A stretch of 64,000 bases of DNA from Nitrospira tepida (GCF_947241125.1 NZ_OX365700.1:682001-746000); one strand, 5' to 3'; positions 51,130 through 61,325 are shown, counted from the stretch's first letter. Numbers and translations are program-made. Notes: a model not told the origin generated them from the sequence alone.

Positions 51130-52517
51130 TCGTCGATGACGAAGCGGATGCGCTGGACAACTGCCGTCGCATCCTGAGCCGCTTAGGGCATGACTGTCTG
51201 ACGGAGCAGGATCCGGTTCGCGCCGTACAGAGGATTCAAATCGAGCGACCGGAACTGGTCCTGACCGACCTGTGCATGCCGGGGTTGGACGGTCTCGGGG
51301 TGCTCAGCGAGGCCAAGCGGGTCGACCCCACGATCAAGGTGGTGTTGCTGACGGCCTATGCGACCGTCCAGACTGCGGTGGCCTCCATGCGGCATGGGGC
51401 GCTCGATTACATTCTGAAACCCTATTCCAGCAAAGATCTCGAGGAGGTGGCGAAACGGGCTTTCGGAGGAACTGAACCCAATGGGGGCGGCGTCCTGGCG
51501 CAGGTCGGCGGCGGTCGATTGCAACGGACCAGGTCGGGAGAGACGCCCGCGCTTGCACAGATCCTTGGACGGAGCAAAGCGATCCTGACACTGTTGGAGC
51601 TGATCCGGAAAGTGGCCGATACGGAAGCCAGCCTGCTGATCTACGGCGAGAGCGGGACCGGCAAGGAGTTGGTCGCGCGTGCGATTCATGCGCACAGCCG
51701 CCGGGCGGCCCATTCGTTCGTGCCGGTGGATTGCGCCGCTCTGCCCGACACCCTCCTGGAATCGGAGTTGTTCGGACATGAAAAGGGGGCCTTTACGGGG
51801 GCCCATGCGGCCAAGCCGGGACTGTTTGAAGTGGCGAACGGCGGGACGGTCTTTCTGGATGAAGTCAGCGGGATGAGCCAGACCCTCCAGGCTCGGCTCC
51901 TCCGCGTGTTGCAGGAGCGGCATGTACGCCGTGTCGGCGGGACACGCTATAGCGATATCGACGTCCGGGTGATTGCGGCCTCGAACAGGAATCTTGAGGA
52001 CGCGTGCCGAAACGGCACCTTTCGTGAAGACCTGTATTACCGATTGAACGTCATTCCGATCGTGCTGCCGCCGTTGCGGGAACGGGAGGGTGATGTGGAG
52101 TTCCTGGCGCGGGCCTTCTTGCGACGCTTCATGGACAAGAAAGCGAACAGCTTTGGAGATACGGCAACCTTCGATCCGATGGCTCTTTCTTCCTTAAACG
52201 CCTACACCTGGCCCGGCAATGTACGGGAGCTTCAGAACGTGATCGAGCGGGCGGCGGCGCTGGCGGATGGCCCCGTGATCCGCCTGGAGCATCTGCCGGA
52301 ACGCGCCCGGCTGATCGGCTTGAAAGAGCTGCCCGATCACGAGGTCCCTCGATACAAAGAGGCCAAACAGGAGGTGGTGCGCTCATTCGAGCGGACGTAC
52401 CTGCTCGATCTCCTCAAGCGCCACGACTGGCATATGGGGCACGCGGCCCAAGAGGCGGGGGTGGATCGGAAGACCATCGAGCGCATGGTCAAGCGCCACG
52501 GTCTCACGGAATCGTGA
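51105..52517 (+). CDS. NtrC-family sigma-54 response regulator
   Basis: 470 residues. Receiver domain 1-120 with the phospho-acceptor aspartate in LVLTDLCMPGLDGLG. AAA+ domain about 155-385 with Walker A GESGTGKELVARAIH and the sigma-54 contact motif GAFTGA within HEKGAFTGAH. Fis-type helix-turn-helix at the end (MGHAAQEAGVDRKTIERM). The ATG follows aggaggccgg and overlaps the kinase gene by 25 bases. It activates sigma-54 promoters; I looked for a clean TGGCAC-N5-TTGC site before the multicopper oxidase gene and did not find one. Confidence 0.94.
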   Translation: MENTGKILIVDDEADALDNCRRILSRLGHDCLTEQDPVRAVQRIQIERPELVLTDLCMPGLDGLGVLSEAKRVDPTIKVVLLTAYATVQTAVASMRHGALDYILKPYSSKDLEEVAKRAFGGTEPNGGGVLAQVGGGRLQRTRSGETPALAQILGRSKAILTLLELIRKVADTEASLLIYGESGTGKELVARAIHAHSRRAAHSFVPVDCAALPDTLLESELFGHEKGAFTGAHAAKPGLFEVANGGTVFLDEVSGMSQTLQARLLRVLQERHVRRVGGTRYSDIDVRVIAASNRNLEDACRNGTFREDLYYRLNVIPIVLPPLREREGDVEFLARAFLRRFMDKKANSFGDTATFDPMALSSLNAYTWPGNVRELQNVIERAAALADGPVIRLEHLPERARLIGLKELPDHEVPRYKEAKQEVVRSFERTYLLDLLKRHDWHMGHAAQEAGVDRKTIERMVKRHGLTES

Positions 52518-53732
52518 TAGGTCGGGGGCCTGAGCGGTTCACGCCAGGCATGACCGAGCAGCGGTCCCGCCGAGCCAGTTGCCGGGGGCGCCTGGCTGTC
52601 TCAACGTCTGGAGCCTGCTTATCGTGTCAGTTTCGGCCGCATGCGAGACAGCGGCGCATAGAGATTCGTGAGACATGAGAAGTGAGGCGAACGAGGCCTT
52701 TCGCATCCTGCCTTGCAAATCTCCCGCTTGTACTTGGCGGTCATTCTGAACCGCTTGTGTCACAGAGCTCGTCAGCGAACTCGTCCGGTTTGGGCAGGAG
52801 CGGGCTAACGGTATTCTGATTTCTTCTCACCTTAATAGGATTCCAACAGCCACGTGATCGGCATCAGGTCGGTTGTCCGGCAGCTTACCCCGTACCTCGC
52901 GGCCTTTATTGTGTCTATTACGCCCCAGTGAAAAGATATGAAATTCACGCACGGGGTGGTGGCGCTCGTCTTCATAGGTGAGGGTCAGGCGCTGTGCGGG
53001 GGCTGACCTGAATCTTTTTCTTGCCGTAAAGCTCCATGATGATGCAGCGGCGCGGCGGTGAATTCCTCGAGCGTCGACCGTCCTGACTGGTCCCCCATCA
53101 GACACATTCGTGCAGATTCGTGAATCCCGATAAGAAGGCTCTACTCCGCTGGCGGGTCGAGCGTGATGCCGACGCCTACCTTGGCGGATCTTGTCGGGCT
53201 ATGATCACGCTCCTCGGAGCAGGATCGAAGACTTGCCAGCATGGGTGGGCTCCTTCGGCCCGTCCTGATTCAGACTGTTCCTACCCCTCGTGCCCCCCGC
53301 CTAGAACATGGGGCGTCGGCGTCCCATTGTTCACCTGGAGCAAGGGCGAAGAAAGTCGGCAGGCAATCAAGCGGTTCGGAGAGACTCCTGGTGCGAATGG
53401 GACGCCGATGCCCCATTGGATTCGCCCGTGCAACCTAGACACGATCCGATTTCGCGGGAAATCGTGAAGTAGCCGGGATGATCGTGAGCGGAACAGGAGT
53501 TGCGTAGGGATGCCCATGGCTTGGTGCGTTGCTGTCGAATATGACGAGGTCTGGTGAAGGAGCGGGAAGAAAAGGACCGGCCTCCTGATTTTCCCCGCGC
53601 GCGAGCCCCCTTCACCGGGCCACCAAATATGAAGGCCGCTGATGGAGAGAGCGGGGATCACGGTTCACTGGTTTCCATTGAGGATCTGAAGGCGGGGATT
53701 TGGACAGGATGAAAGGACAGGGAGAAGACATC
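52518..53732. other. 1.2-kb region without a convincing gene
   Basis: Only short or poorly coding frames on both strands. The minus strand from 52827 has a stretch reading RLTLTYEDERHHPVREFHIF and GKLPDNRPDADHVAVGILL that could be a gene remnant, but no plausible start or family is visible. A long inverted repeat lies at 53308-53416. The right end must hold the promoter of the multicopper oxidase gene. The base composition is more mixed than in neighbouring genes, consistent with old insertions and decay. Confidence 0.4.
53308..53416. repeat. Long imperfect inverted repeat
   Basis: ATGGGGCGTCGGCGTCCCATT (53308-53328; key block GGCGTCGGCGTCCCAT) and its reverse complement at 53396-53416 match at 20 of 21 positions, separated by 67 bases. 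A transcript would fold into a stable hairpin. It may be the remains of a small mobile element or a paired REP-type sequence. No other copy was noticed in the window. Confidence 0.55.
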
Positions 53733-56700
53733 ATGATCTGGAGCTTGATCCGACATCATCAGGTACTTGCCACGATCCTGTGCGGCGCGGTCCTCGCCTG
53801 GGTCGGGGACGAGGCGGCCGCCCAGCATGCGGCGCATCAAGGGGCCACGGAGCCTTCATCAGGGGCGGCCTGGGCCGAGCGCCTCAAGGGGCAAACCATC
53901 GTTGAGGATGCGATGGAGGGTCGTCCGGAGCGCACGGCGATGGTGGAACGCCAGCATCAGCGCATCATGCAGCAAATGGAGCAGGATGCCGAGGCCCAAC
54001 GCACCGGCGGCTTCTACCACAACGTGAACATGATGCACCAATACGGGGCCGGCAATCAGGATGTGCTGCTGATGTCGAATCCCGGCGTGGAGCCGGTCTC
54101 CACCCAGGGTGGACGCTGCCCGGCGGCGGCTCCGGTCCGGCAGTACGACATTTCGGCCATCAACGTTGAAATCACGCTCAACATGTGGCTCGACTTTTAT
54201 CCCGGCTACATGTACGTGCTGACCGAGGACATCGACAAGGTGCGGGAAGAGGAAAGGAGGAATCGGGAAGCCCGTGAGAAGGACGGGCATGATCCCGGCG
54301 CCGTGAGGAACGGCTTGCAGAGCCAATGGATCCAGCCCCTGGTCATCCGCGGCAATCAGGGTGATTGCGTGAAGATCACGCTGCGCAATCAACTGGAGGG
54401 GAATGAGGAGGTCAGTCTCAACGTTCACGGTTCCAGCATGGTCGTGGCGTCGACGGGTCAGCCCGCAACCACGACGAATCCGGATAGCATCGCGGCCCCG
54501 GGCAAGGCCGTGGAGCTGGAGTGGTACATCCCGCCGACTCAGCAAGAGGGCGGACGGCAATTCCACTCCTACAGCAACGATCGGGAATTGACGGTCATGG
54601 GCCTGTTCGGCTCGTTCGTGATTGAGCCGAAGGGGTCCGAATACCTTGATCCGCTGGGAACCGGCGAGCCCGAGCCGATGAGAAGCGGGTGGCAGGCGAT
54701 CATCAAGAACGGGGCGGGGCCGGATTTTCGAGAGTTCGTGCTGATCTATCACGAAGTCGGGGATGAAGCGTTCAGGCCCCTGAACAAGAAGGGCGATTTC
54801 CTCCCGCAGCGCGATCCCTTGACCGACGTCTATCGGCCGGTCGCCCGTGCGCTGAACTACCGGAGCGAACCCTTCGGCCTCGATAACATGCAGGCGCAGC
54901 ACGAATACTTCGGCTTTGAAGACGAGTCGATGGCTTACAGCGCCTATACCTTCGGAGACCCCGCCACCACGATTCCGCGGAGCTACTTAGGCGATCCGGC
55001 CAAATTCCGCCTGGTGCACGGCGGATCCGAGGTCTTTCATTCCCACCATCCTCACGGCGGCTCCATCCGCTGGCCGCGAAGCCCCCGCGCGATCGATGAA
55101 ATGCCGCTCTGGCATGCGGCCAAGAACGGACCGGTCAAATATCCCGTGATCCGGACCAAGTCCGATCGCGTGGACGTCGAGGTCATCGGACCGTCCGAGA
55201 CCATGGATCTGGAAACCGAATGCGGCTCCGGCCTCTGCCAGCAGTTGGCCGGCGATTTTTTGTTTCATTGCCATGTCGCGCATCACTATATCGCGGGCAT
55301 GTGGGGATACTGGCGCGTGTACAACACGCTCCAGCAAGGCGCACACCACAACGACACCATGCCCGCGCTCCGCGAGTTGCCCGATCGTGCCGGCCGCCTG
55401 AAGCCCGGCGTGACCTCGGACGAGCTGATAGGCAAGACGGTCGATTGGTTCGGCAAGCAGTTCCGGATCATTGAGAAGGGCAAGACCGATTGGAACGCGG
55501 ACCCGGCCCTGGTCACGATCAAAGATTGGGTGGAAATGCAGTTGCCCCCACAGGGCAAGCCGGGTCATAAAGACGATGAACTTGGGCAAACCCTCTCGTA
55601 CGACGCGACGGTCTTGGATTGGGTCTGGCAGGGCCGTCGCGCCATGACGGAACGGGAAAACACCGTCCCGAATCCCCGCTACCAATCGGCGCATCCGGGC
55701 GAGCGGCTGCCGATCCTGTTTGAGACGGCCACGGGGAAGATCGCATGGCCTCATCTGAAACCTCATTTTGGGAGACGGGTGCCGTTTTCCCAGAACCATA
55801 ACCCGTCCCCGTGGCTGGACATGATCCATCTCGATGACGATGGGCTGCCCAGTTCCTACCCTGCGAAACCCGGCGAGAACGGCCGCTGGAGCATGTGTCC
55901 GGACAACGCCGGATCGAAGAAGTACAACGTGCACTTCATCCAGACGCCGATGACGCTGGCGGATAAACAAGGCGACACACCGGCCATCGTGGATAAGGAC
56001 GGGCTGATCTACGTGCTGCACGAGGAGGAAGCCCAGGTCCGCAAGAGCGACATCAAATATCCGCTGGTCGTGCGCGCCAATATCTACGATTGCATCGACT
56101 GGATGCTCACCAGCGAATGGGAAGACGACGATCACATCAACTTCCATGCGTCCAAGATCAATACGCACTGGCATTTCTTGCAGTTCGACAATCAATCCTC
56201 CGACGGCGTCATTACCGGCTTCTCCTACGAGCAATCCGTGCGCCCCTTCACGATGCTCGAGAAGAAGGTCAACAAGGGCCTGCCGTTGCCGATGAACACG
56301 GTCTTTACCAAGCCGGCCAAGAAAGGCGACCGGGTCCTGACGGTCAAAAATGCCGCGCAATACCATCCCAACGTGGAGATTCTGATCGGGGCAGACAACG
56401 TCGACGGCAACGAGGTCGGCCGCATCAAATCCATCAAAGGGAATCAGATCACGCTCTACCGGCCGCTCAAGCACGCGCACCCGGCCAACGATATCGTGAC
56501 CGTGGAATTCGTCCGGCAACGGTTTTGGGTAGATTCGGACGTGGGGACGGTGTTCTGGCACGACCATGCCTTGGGGCGGGTCACCTGGCCGCATGGCGGC
56601 TTCGGCACCATCATCATTGAGCCGGTCGGCTCAACCTACCATGATCCCAAGACCGGCAAACCCATCCGCAGCGGACCGCTCGCCGACATCCGGACGGCCG

Positions 56701-58571
56701 AGCCGGTCGGCTATGGAGTCAATGGAAGCTTCCGGGAGCTGATGGTGCAGTTGAACGACACCGTCCCCCATACGGTGAACATCGTCACCGAAGGCAACCC
56801 GCCGGGACAGCCCATCGAGGTGGCGTTAGAAGCCGGCAAGACCGTGTCTTTTGTCATGCCGGAAACCATTCCCATGTCGCCGATGGCGTTTCTCAACGGT
56901 GGCACCCATACGACGGGCGGCGGCCTGAACTTCAAGGCGGAACCGATCGCGAGCCGCTTGGCGGCGAATCCTGATCCGTCGAAGCTCTTCAGCAGCGCGG
57001 TCCATGGGGACCCCTATACGCCGATGGTGCGCGCCTACCTGGGAGACACGGTGGTGTTCCGGCTGCTCCAGACCATGGCGAATGAGACGATGGTCTGGAC
57101 CCTCTCCGGCCATACCTATCTCACCGAGCGGTACGCGGGAGATGCCAACCGGAAAAATTCCATCCATATCGGCATCGCCGAACGGTACGACCTGGTCGTG
57201 CCGCAAGCCGGCGGCCCGCGGCTCCAGCCGGGCGACTACATCCACTTCAACGGCCGCGCGTCCAAGTTTTCCGAGGGCGCCTGGGGCATCATGCGGGTCC
57301 TGGACAAAGAGATTCCGGACCTGCAAAAGCTGCCTGCGGGCTATAGCCGGCGCAACGACATTCCGAAGCCGCTGGCCGTCTGTCCGGCAGAGGCGCCGGT
57401 GAAGAGTTTCAACGTCGTGGCGATGGACTACCCCTCGCTGAAGTTGAATCCCAAAGCGCCGGATGCCATCGAGGTCGATTTTGAACGGACGATCCACATG
57501 GTCAACCCGAACGCGAAGATTTATGCGCTCGAGGACGAGGTCTCGACGGTCGCGGCGGGCCTCCAGCCGATGCCGCTGACCTTGCGGGCCAATGTGGGGG
57601 ATTGTCTCAAGGTGAAGCTGACGAACCGGATGAAGGAGGGGCGGGCCTCCTTCTCGGCGATCGGCTTGGCGTTCGATCCCAAGGATTCGCTTGGGGCGAA
57701 CGTCGGCGGGAACCCCGGCGAGCAGACGGTTGCGCCGGGAGAGAGCCGGATCTATACCTATTATGCGGATCCCTTCCTCGGCGAGACCGCCTCATTGGTC
57801 TGGGACTGGGGCAACGTGATGACCCATCCCCGAAATGGGCTGTACGGGGCCGTCATTATAGGGCCAAAGGGCGCGGCCTATCGGGATCCCAAGACCGGCG
57901 CGGACCTTTCCGGCAAGAACAGTTGGGTAGCGGACGTGATTGTGGATCGCACGATCCCGGGCCACGAACACCGCGTGAACTATCGTGACGTGGCCTTGTT
58001 CTTCCAGGATGAAGACAACATCATCGGGACGAGCTTCATGCCCTATGTGCAGAACACCGCCGGTCTTACGGCGGTGAACTACCGGGCGGAACCCTACAAG
58101 TTCCGGGAGGAAACCGGGTGCACGCTCGGCAAGGTCTTCCAACCCTGTGTCGTCGAGAAGCCGGAAGATCCGGCGACCCCGATCATCGAAGCGCATGCCG
58201 GAGATCCTGTGCGCATCCATGTGTTCGGAGCCAGCAACGAGCAGAACGGCATGTTCGGCGTTGAACGGCATGAATGGCCGATCGAGCCGTTCATGCGCGG
58301 GGCCGATATGATCAGCGTGGTGGAATTCTCGGGGTCCGAGGCGCTGGATGCCTTTATTCCGAGCGCCGGCGGACCGTTCCGCATGCCGGGCGACTACGTC
58401 TGGAGCAACCAGCGCCTGCCCTATTCCCAGTCCGGGCAATGGGGATACCTGCGGGTGCTGTCTCCCGGCGATCAGCGACTCCTGCCGCTCTCGGACGGGC
58501 GCCCCACGATCAAACAAGCCGCGACCGAGCCCTCGATCCAGACGACGGCTGTGTCAGGCTCCCGCAACTGA
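53733..58571 (+). CDS. Giant multi-cupredoxin multicopper oxidase
   Basis: 1612 residues from the ATG at 53733 (site agggag; an upstream ATG at 53709 is possible). Signal peptide near the start (QVLATILCGAVLAWVGDEA then AA). Repeated cupredoxin folds run through the protein. Copper-site motifs are FHSHHPHGGSIRWP (about 434), the canonical HCH-x3-H-x4-M in FHCHVAHHYIAGMWGYW (about 510), HWHFLQFD (about 812) and VFWHDHALGRVTWPHGG (about 940). Typical multicopper oxidases have about 500 residues; a length over 1200 recalls MnxG-type manganese oxidases. Oxidation of Mn(II), Fe(II) or Cu(I) is therefore possible, but the substrate is not fixed by the sequence. An NtrB/NtrC pair lies upstream. Confidence 0.88.
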   Translation: MIWSLIRHHQVLATILCGAVLAWVGDEAAAQHAAHQGATEPSSGAAWAERLKGQTIVEDAMEGRPERTAMVERQHQRIMQQMEQDAEAQRTGGFYHNVNMMHQYGAGNQDVLLMSNPGVEPVSTQGGRCPAAAPVRQYDISAINVEITLNMWLDFYPGYMYVLTEDIDKVREEERRNREAREKDGHDPGAVRNGLQSQWIQPLVIRGNQGDCVKITLRNQLEGNEEVSLNVHGSSMVVASTGQPATTTNPDSIAAPGKAVELEWYIPPTQQEGGRQFHSYSNDRELTVMGLFGSFVIEPKGSEYLDPLGTGEPEPMRSGWQAIIKNGAGPDFREFVLIYHEVGDEAFRPLNKKGDFLPQRDPLTDVYRPVARALNYRSEPFGLDNMQAQHEYFGFEDESMAYSAYTFGDPATTIPRSYLGDPAKFRLVHGGSEVFHSHHPHGGSIRWPRSPRAIDEMPLWHAAKNGPVKYPVIRTKSDRVDVEVIGPSETMDLETECGSGLCQQLAGDFLFHCHVAHHYIAGMWGYWRVYNTLQQGAHHNDTMPALRELPDRAGRLKPGVTSDELIGKTVDWFGKQFRIIEKGKTDWNADPALVTIKDWVEMQLPPQGKPGHKDDELGQTLSYDATVLDWVWQGRRAMTERENTVPNPRYQSAHPGERLPILFETATGKIAWPHLKPHFGRRVPFSQNHNPSPWLDMIHLDDDGLPSSYPAKPGENGRWSMCPDNAGSKKYNVHFIQTPMTLADKQGDTPAIVDKDGLIYVLHEEEAQVRKSDIKYPLVVRANIYDCIDWMLTSEWEDDDHINFHASKINTHWHFLQFDNQSSDGVITGFSYEQSVRPFTMLEKKVNKGLPLPMNTVFTKPAKKGDRVLTVKNAAQYHPNVEILIGADNVDGNEVGRIKSIKGNQITLYRPLKHAHPANDIVTVEFVRQRFWVDSDVGTVFWHDHALGRVTWPHGGFGTIIIEPVGSTYHDPKTGKPIRSGPLADIRTAEPVGYGVNGSFRELMVQLNDTVPHTVNIVTEGNPPGQPIEVALEAGKTVSFVMPETIPMSPMAFLNGGTHTTGGGLNFKAEPIASRLAANPDPSKLFSSAVHGDPYTPMVRAYLGDTVVFRLLQTMANETMVWTLSGHTYLTERYAGDANRKNSIHIGIAERYDLVVPQAGGPRLQPGDYIHFNGRASKFSEGAWGIMRVLDKEIPDLQKLPAGYSRRNDIPKPLAVCPAEAPVKSFNVVAMDYPSLKLNPKAPDAIEVDFERTIHMVNPNAKIYALEDEVSTVAAGLQPMPLTLRANVGDCLKVKLTNRMKEGRASFSAIGLAFDPKDSLGANVGGNPGEQTVAPGESRIYTYYADPFLGETASLVWDWGNVMTHPRNGLYGAVIIGPKGAAYRDPKTGADLSGKNSWVADVIVDRTIPGHEHRVNYRDVALFFQDEDNIIGTSFMPYVQNTAGLTAVNYRAEPYKFREETGCTLGKVFQPCVVEKPEDPATPIIEAHAGDPVRIHVFGASNEQNGMFGVERHEWPIEPFMRGADMISVVEFSGSEALDAFIPSAGGPFRMPGDYVWSNQRLPYSQSGQWGYLRVLSPGDQRLLPLSDGRPTIKQAATEPSIQTTAVSGSRN

Positions 58572-58592
58572 CCGTCGTTCTGGTTCGAGTCG

Positions 58593-58639
58593 CAAGACGG
58601 GGAACACCGCTCAGTCAGGGTGTTCCCCGTCTTGTTTTT
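58593..58639 (+). terminator. Intrinsic terminator of the multicopper oxidase gene
   Basis: A perfect 16-base-pair stem: CAAGACGGGGAACACC (58593-58608) with GGTGTTCCCCGTCTTG (58619-58634), loop of 10, then TTTTT. It starts 21 bases after the stop codon. One of the strongest terminators in the window. Confidence 0.95.
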
Positions 58640-58878
58640 GAGCGCCTACGCTCACCCCCGCACTATTCCACGCGCCCGATCAAGAGTGCCTCAAGCAGAT
58701 CATCCGGTTTTTGGCCTTCACCGGTGACCATGACCGATCGCGATAGATCGTAAACATCACCGCATAGCCTTCAGCGGCACACACGTCCGCCTGTTTCAAG
58801 GGAGAACCCAGCCGGTCGATAGGCGCCGGCCTGGCATCGAAGAGAGGGCTGCCGGAGAACCGGACCCTGGTCGAACGA
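58640..58878. other. Gap downstream of two convergent genes
   Basis: Between the terminator and the end of the minus-strand glycosyltransferase gene. A minus-strand open frame (including FSGSPLFDARPAPIDRLGSP) runs through it and into the neighbouring gene in another frame. No start codon or ribosome site fits, so I do not call a gene. Confidence 0.3.
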
Positions 58879-60768
58879 TCAACGGACCAGCGCGGAGCGT
58901 TTCTGGAGTGAGGGGGACGGCCCGGGACGTGGATGGTGAAGGTCGGCATAGAAGGATGCCATCTCATCCAAGCGCCGGCCTTCTTCCCTCGCCTGTTCAG
59001 GGTCGAACTGGGAGAGGAGTGCCAGCAGCTTCTTACGCGGGCTCAGATTGCCGGCATTGATCTCCAGCGACCGTCGGTAGGCAGCCATGGCCTCTTGGGG
59101 CTGCTGGGTGAGCGCAAACAGGTCGCCCAGCACTTCATATTTCGCCGCCGCGCCGAAGGAGGAGTCGGGGATCTTGTCGAGATAGAGCCGTGCCGAGTCC
59201 GCATCCTGTTGCTGCAAGGCCATGCGGGCGAGCGAGAGGTTCGCATAGACGGAATAGGCGCCGTTCAGACCGGAAGAAAACCGCCAGATGGCCGCCGCAT
59301 CCTCCAGTTTGCCCTGCTGCATGAGCATCCAGGCCTGGATATTGTAGTGGCCGGACCGGTCCTGGCTCCCTTCGATCGGGATCGAAACCAGACCGAGGCA
59401 AAGCAGGGTCGTGACTCCCGGCCCTACGACGGACGGCCAGGACCAATCCTGCCAGGCATCGTACAGCTTTGCCAGCGTGAACGAAGCAAAGATGATCAGG
59501 ATGACGAGCAGCGGCAACCGATAGCGGCCGATCATGGGAAACCAGAGCAGGGTCGAGGCATACAGGCCGCCAAGGAGCATCAAGCTCCACCGGCCCATGT
59601 CGCGGTCGGCATGCCACACCATCTCCGCGAGCCCAAGTGGCGCCAAGAGGAAAAAGCCGAGGAACGGGATCTGAAAGAACAGCGCGGATTCCCCAAGCAC
59701 CGTCCAATCGTAGTGATCGCCTGCCTCAAACCGATTGAACAGGGCAAGCGCCCGTTGCCCGATCTTGGCCAGAAAGTCCGACGGATGCTCCCGGGCGTAG
59801 GCGACGACGGTTCCGATCCAAAATCGCTCGGCTTCCTGATAGGACAGCATCCGCCCCGTTCGCCGGCTGGCCTCGATGCGATAGTGCGTCTCCGCTTCCG
59901 ACGGCAACGCCGAGGCGAAGGGGGCCGGTTGGAAGTAGGGAGTCGGATTGGCCGGGTTGTTGCCGATGTACAGGTTGAATCCTGCCTGATGGGTCGTCAA
60001 GGCCAGCTCGCCCGCCACCAGATAATTTCGAAGGGCGAAGGGAGCGAGGACGAGGAGGTATCCGGCCAACAGCGAGGCGGCGATGCGAACTGGCTGCCGC
60101 ATGCTTCCACCCACTCGCCATGAGGCATAGAGCGTGAGGCCCAGCATCAAAGGCAGCAGCGCGAGCGTATTCTCGCGGGTGGCGGCCAGGAGCCCGGCGG
60201 CCAATCCGGTGAGGAGGGCGGAGCGGCCCGATGAAGTCTTAAGCAATCGGACAACACAAAGGAGCGTCAGGGAGAACAGAAAGACGGCCAGCGCCGATTT
60301 CAACGGCACGACACTATAGAGGATGAACGGTTCGCAAAAGGCCGCCAGGAACCCCGCGATCAGGCCGATCCGCCGATCGCCCAAGTGGAATCCCACCCGG
60401 TAGATCACGAAGCAGGTGGCGACCCCGAGGAGAACATTCAAGAGGCGGATATAGACCGGGTCCGGCCCGAAGAGTTTGTAGAGGATCGCGATGACATAGG
60501 CGGGGAGCGGCGAGAAACCATAAACCGAGGTGGATTGGACCGTGCCGGCGGCGAGGTCACTCGCCCACTGATGGTAGACCAATTCGTCCGTCACCAGCAC
60601 CCCGGCATAGCCGGTTCCCAGCAGCGAGACCAGCGCCAATAGACGGACAACCAAGGCGGTCAGCAACAGTGCCACGATCGGCAGGGTCGAGGAATGGTCC
60701 TGTGCAGATGCGTTGGCTTCGGCGGCCGACAGGAGCGGAAGGTCTTTCTTGATCACCATCGTGTCCAT
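58879..60768 (-). CDS. GT39/ArnT-like membrane glycosyltransferase with C-terminal TPR repeats
   Basis: About 629 residues. The N-terminal two-thirds has many membrane helices (LPIVALLLTALVVRLLALVS, IRIAASLLAGYLLVLAPFAL). The first periplasmic loop holds the acidic motif TDELVYHQWASDLAAG, typical of lipid-phosphosugar-dependent PMT_2 enzymes, which transfer sugars at the outer face of the inner membrane. The last 150 residues look like TPR repeats (AWMLMQQGKLEDAAAIWRFS, LTQQPQEAMAAYRRSLEINA). Several starts are possible (60843, 60792, 60768, 60759), none with a clear ribosome site. Acceptor and sugar are unknown. It is not obviously tied to the iron genes. Confidence 0.8.
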   Translation of the reverse strand: MDTMVIKKDLPLLSAAEANASAQDHSSTLPIVALLLTALVVRLLALVSLLGTGYAGVLVTDELVYHQWASDLAAGTVQSTSVYGFSPLPAYVIAILYKLFGPDPVYIRLLNVLLGVATCFVIYRVGFHLGDRRIGLIAGFLAAFCEPFILYSVVPLKSALAVFLFSLTLLCVVRLLKTSSGRSALLTGLAAGLLAATRENTLALLPLMLGLTLYASWRVGGSMRQPVRIAASLLAGYLLVLAPFALRNYLVAGELALTTHQAGFNLYIGNNPANPTPYFQPAPFASALPSEAETHYRIEASRRTGRMLSYQEAERFWIGTVVAYAREHPSDFLAKIGQRALALFNRFEAGDHYDWTVLGESALFFQIPFLGFFLLAPLGLAEMVWHADRDMGRWSLMLLGGLYASTLLWFPMIGRYRLPLLVILIIFASFTLAKLYDAWQDWSWPSVVGPGVTTLLCLGLVSIPIEGSQDRSGHYNIQAWMLMQQGKLEDAAAIWRFSSGLNGAYSVYANLSLARMALQQQDADSARLYLDKIPDSSFGAAAKYEVLGDLFALTQQPQEAMAAYRRSLEINAGNLSPRKKLLALLSQFDPEQAREEGRRLDEMASFYADLHHPRPGPSPSLQKRSALVR

Positions 60769-60926
60769 CGTACGAGCGGCCGGAACGAACATCGACCGGT
60801 TCTCGCACGACACCGATGATAGCGGAAGAAATCTGGGAGGCAAGCAGACCGGCGTTTCCGAACGGCCTTTCTTGCGCGCCCCGGTCCAGCTTGACCGAGG
60901 TGTTTGAGGGCGCTAGAGTGACCTCG

Positions 60927-61325
60927 ATGGTACGGCTGGTCTGGATTGCCTTGCTTCTGTCCACTGTCACAGCTCCCGCCTGGGCGGAGGATGGGGCTCG
61001 CCTTCAGGATTCCCGGCGGACAGCTGAAATCACTCGACAGCTCGACCTCGAATCCGGAATAGCAGCGCTCAATCGTCTGTTCTCGGCGGCAGATCGCTAT
61101 CTACAGGAGCACTTCGAGATCGATGGAGAGTACCGCGCCGATTCATTGAGCGAAGGCGGGGCCGGCCGATTCCATTTCAAGTGGTATCCGGATGGCAAGA
61201 GCCGTTCCTCCGAAGGGTTTGAGACCGATGCCAGGTTCGAAGCCTTGCCGCATCAGTTCTCGTTTCGCTTCCGGTTCTCCGAGCCGCGCCCCCAGGACGA
61301 ATCCTCCGGAGGCGACATCTTGTAG
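60927..61325 (+). CDS. Small secreted protein of unknown function
   Basis: 132 residues from the ATG at 60927. Signal peptide MVRLVWIALLLSTVTAPAWA is clear, so the product is exported. The mature part has one helix-rich region (QLDLESGIAALNRLFSAADR) and a beta-rich end (RFHFKWYPDGKSRSSEGF, HQFSFRFRFSEPRP). I do not recognise a family. It is divergent from the glycosyltransferase gene, and about 190 bases separate it from the metallopeptidase gene. No strong ribosome site is visible, which lowers certainty about the start. Confidence 0.6.
   Translation: MVRLVWIALLLSTVTAPAWAEDGARLQDSRRTAEITRQLDLESGIAALNRLFSAADRYLQEHFEIDGEYRADSLSEGGAGRFHFKWYPDGKSRSSEGFETDARFEALPHQFSFRFRFSEPRPQDESSGGDIL

Noticed and set aside
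52827-53105. Possible minus-strand gene of 92 codons in the 1.2-kb gap
   Set aside because: Part of it looks protein-like, but there is no ribosome site, no recognised family and no partner. Mentioned under the gap only.
53518-53540. Sigma-54-like site TGGCTTGGTGCGTTGCT before the multicopper oxidase gene
   Set aside because: The distance between the GG and GC pairs is 11 bases rather than 10, and the -24 box is poor.
58680-58967. Minus-strand frame after the multicopper oxidase terminator
   Set aside because: It overlaps the end of the glycosyltransferase gene in another frame and has no believable start.
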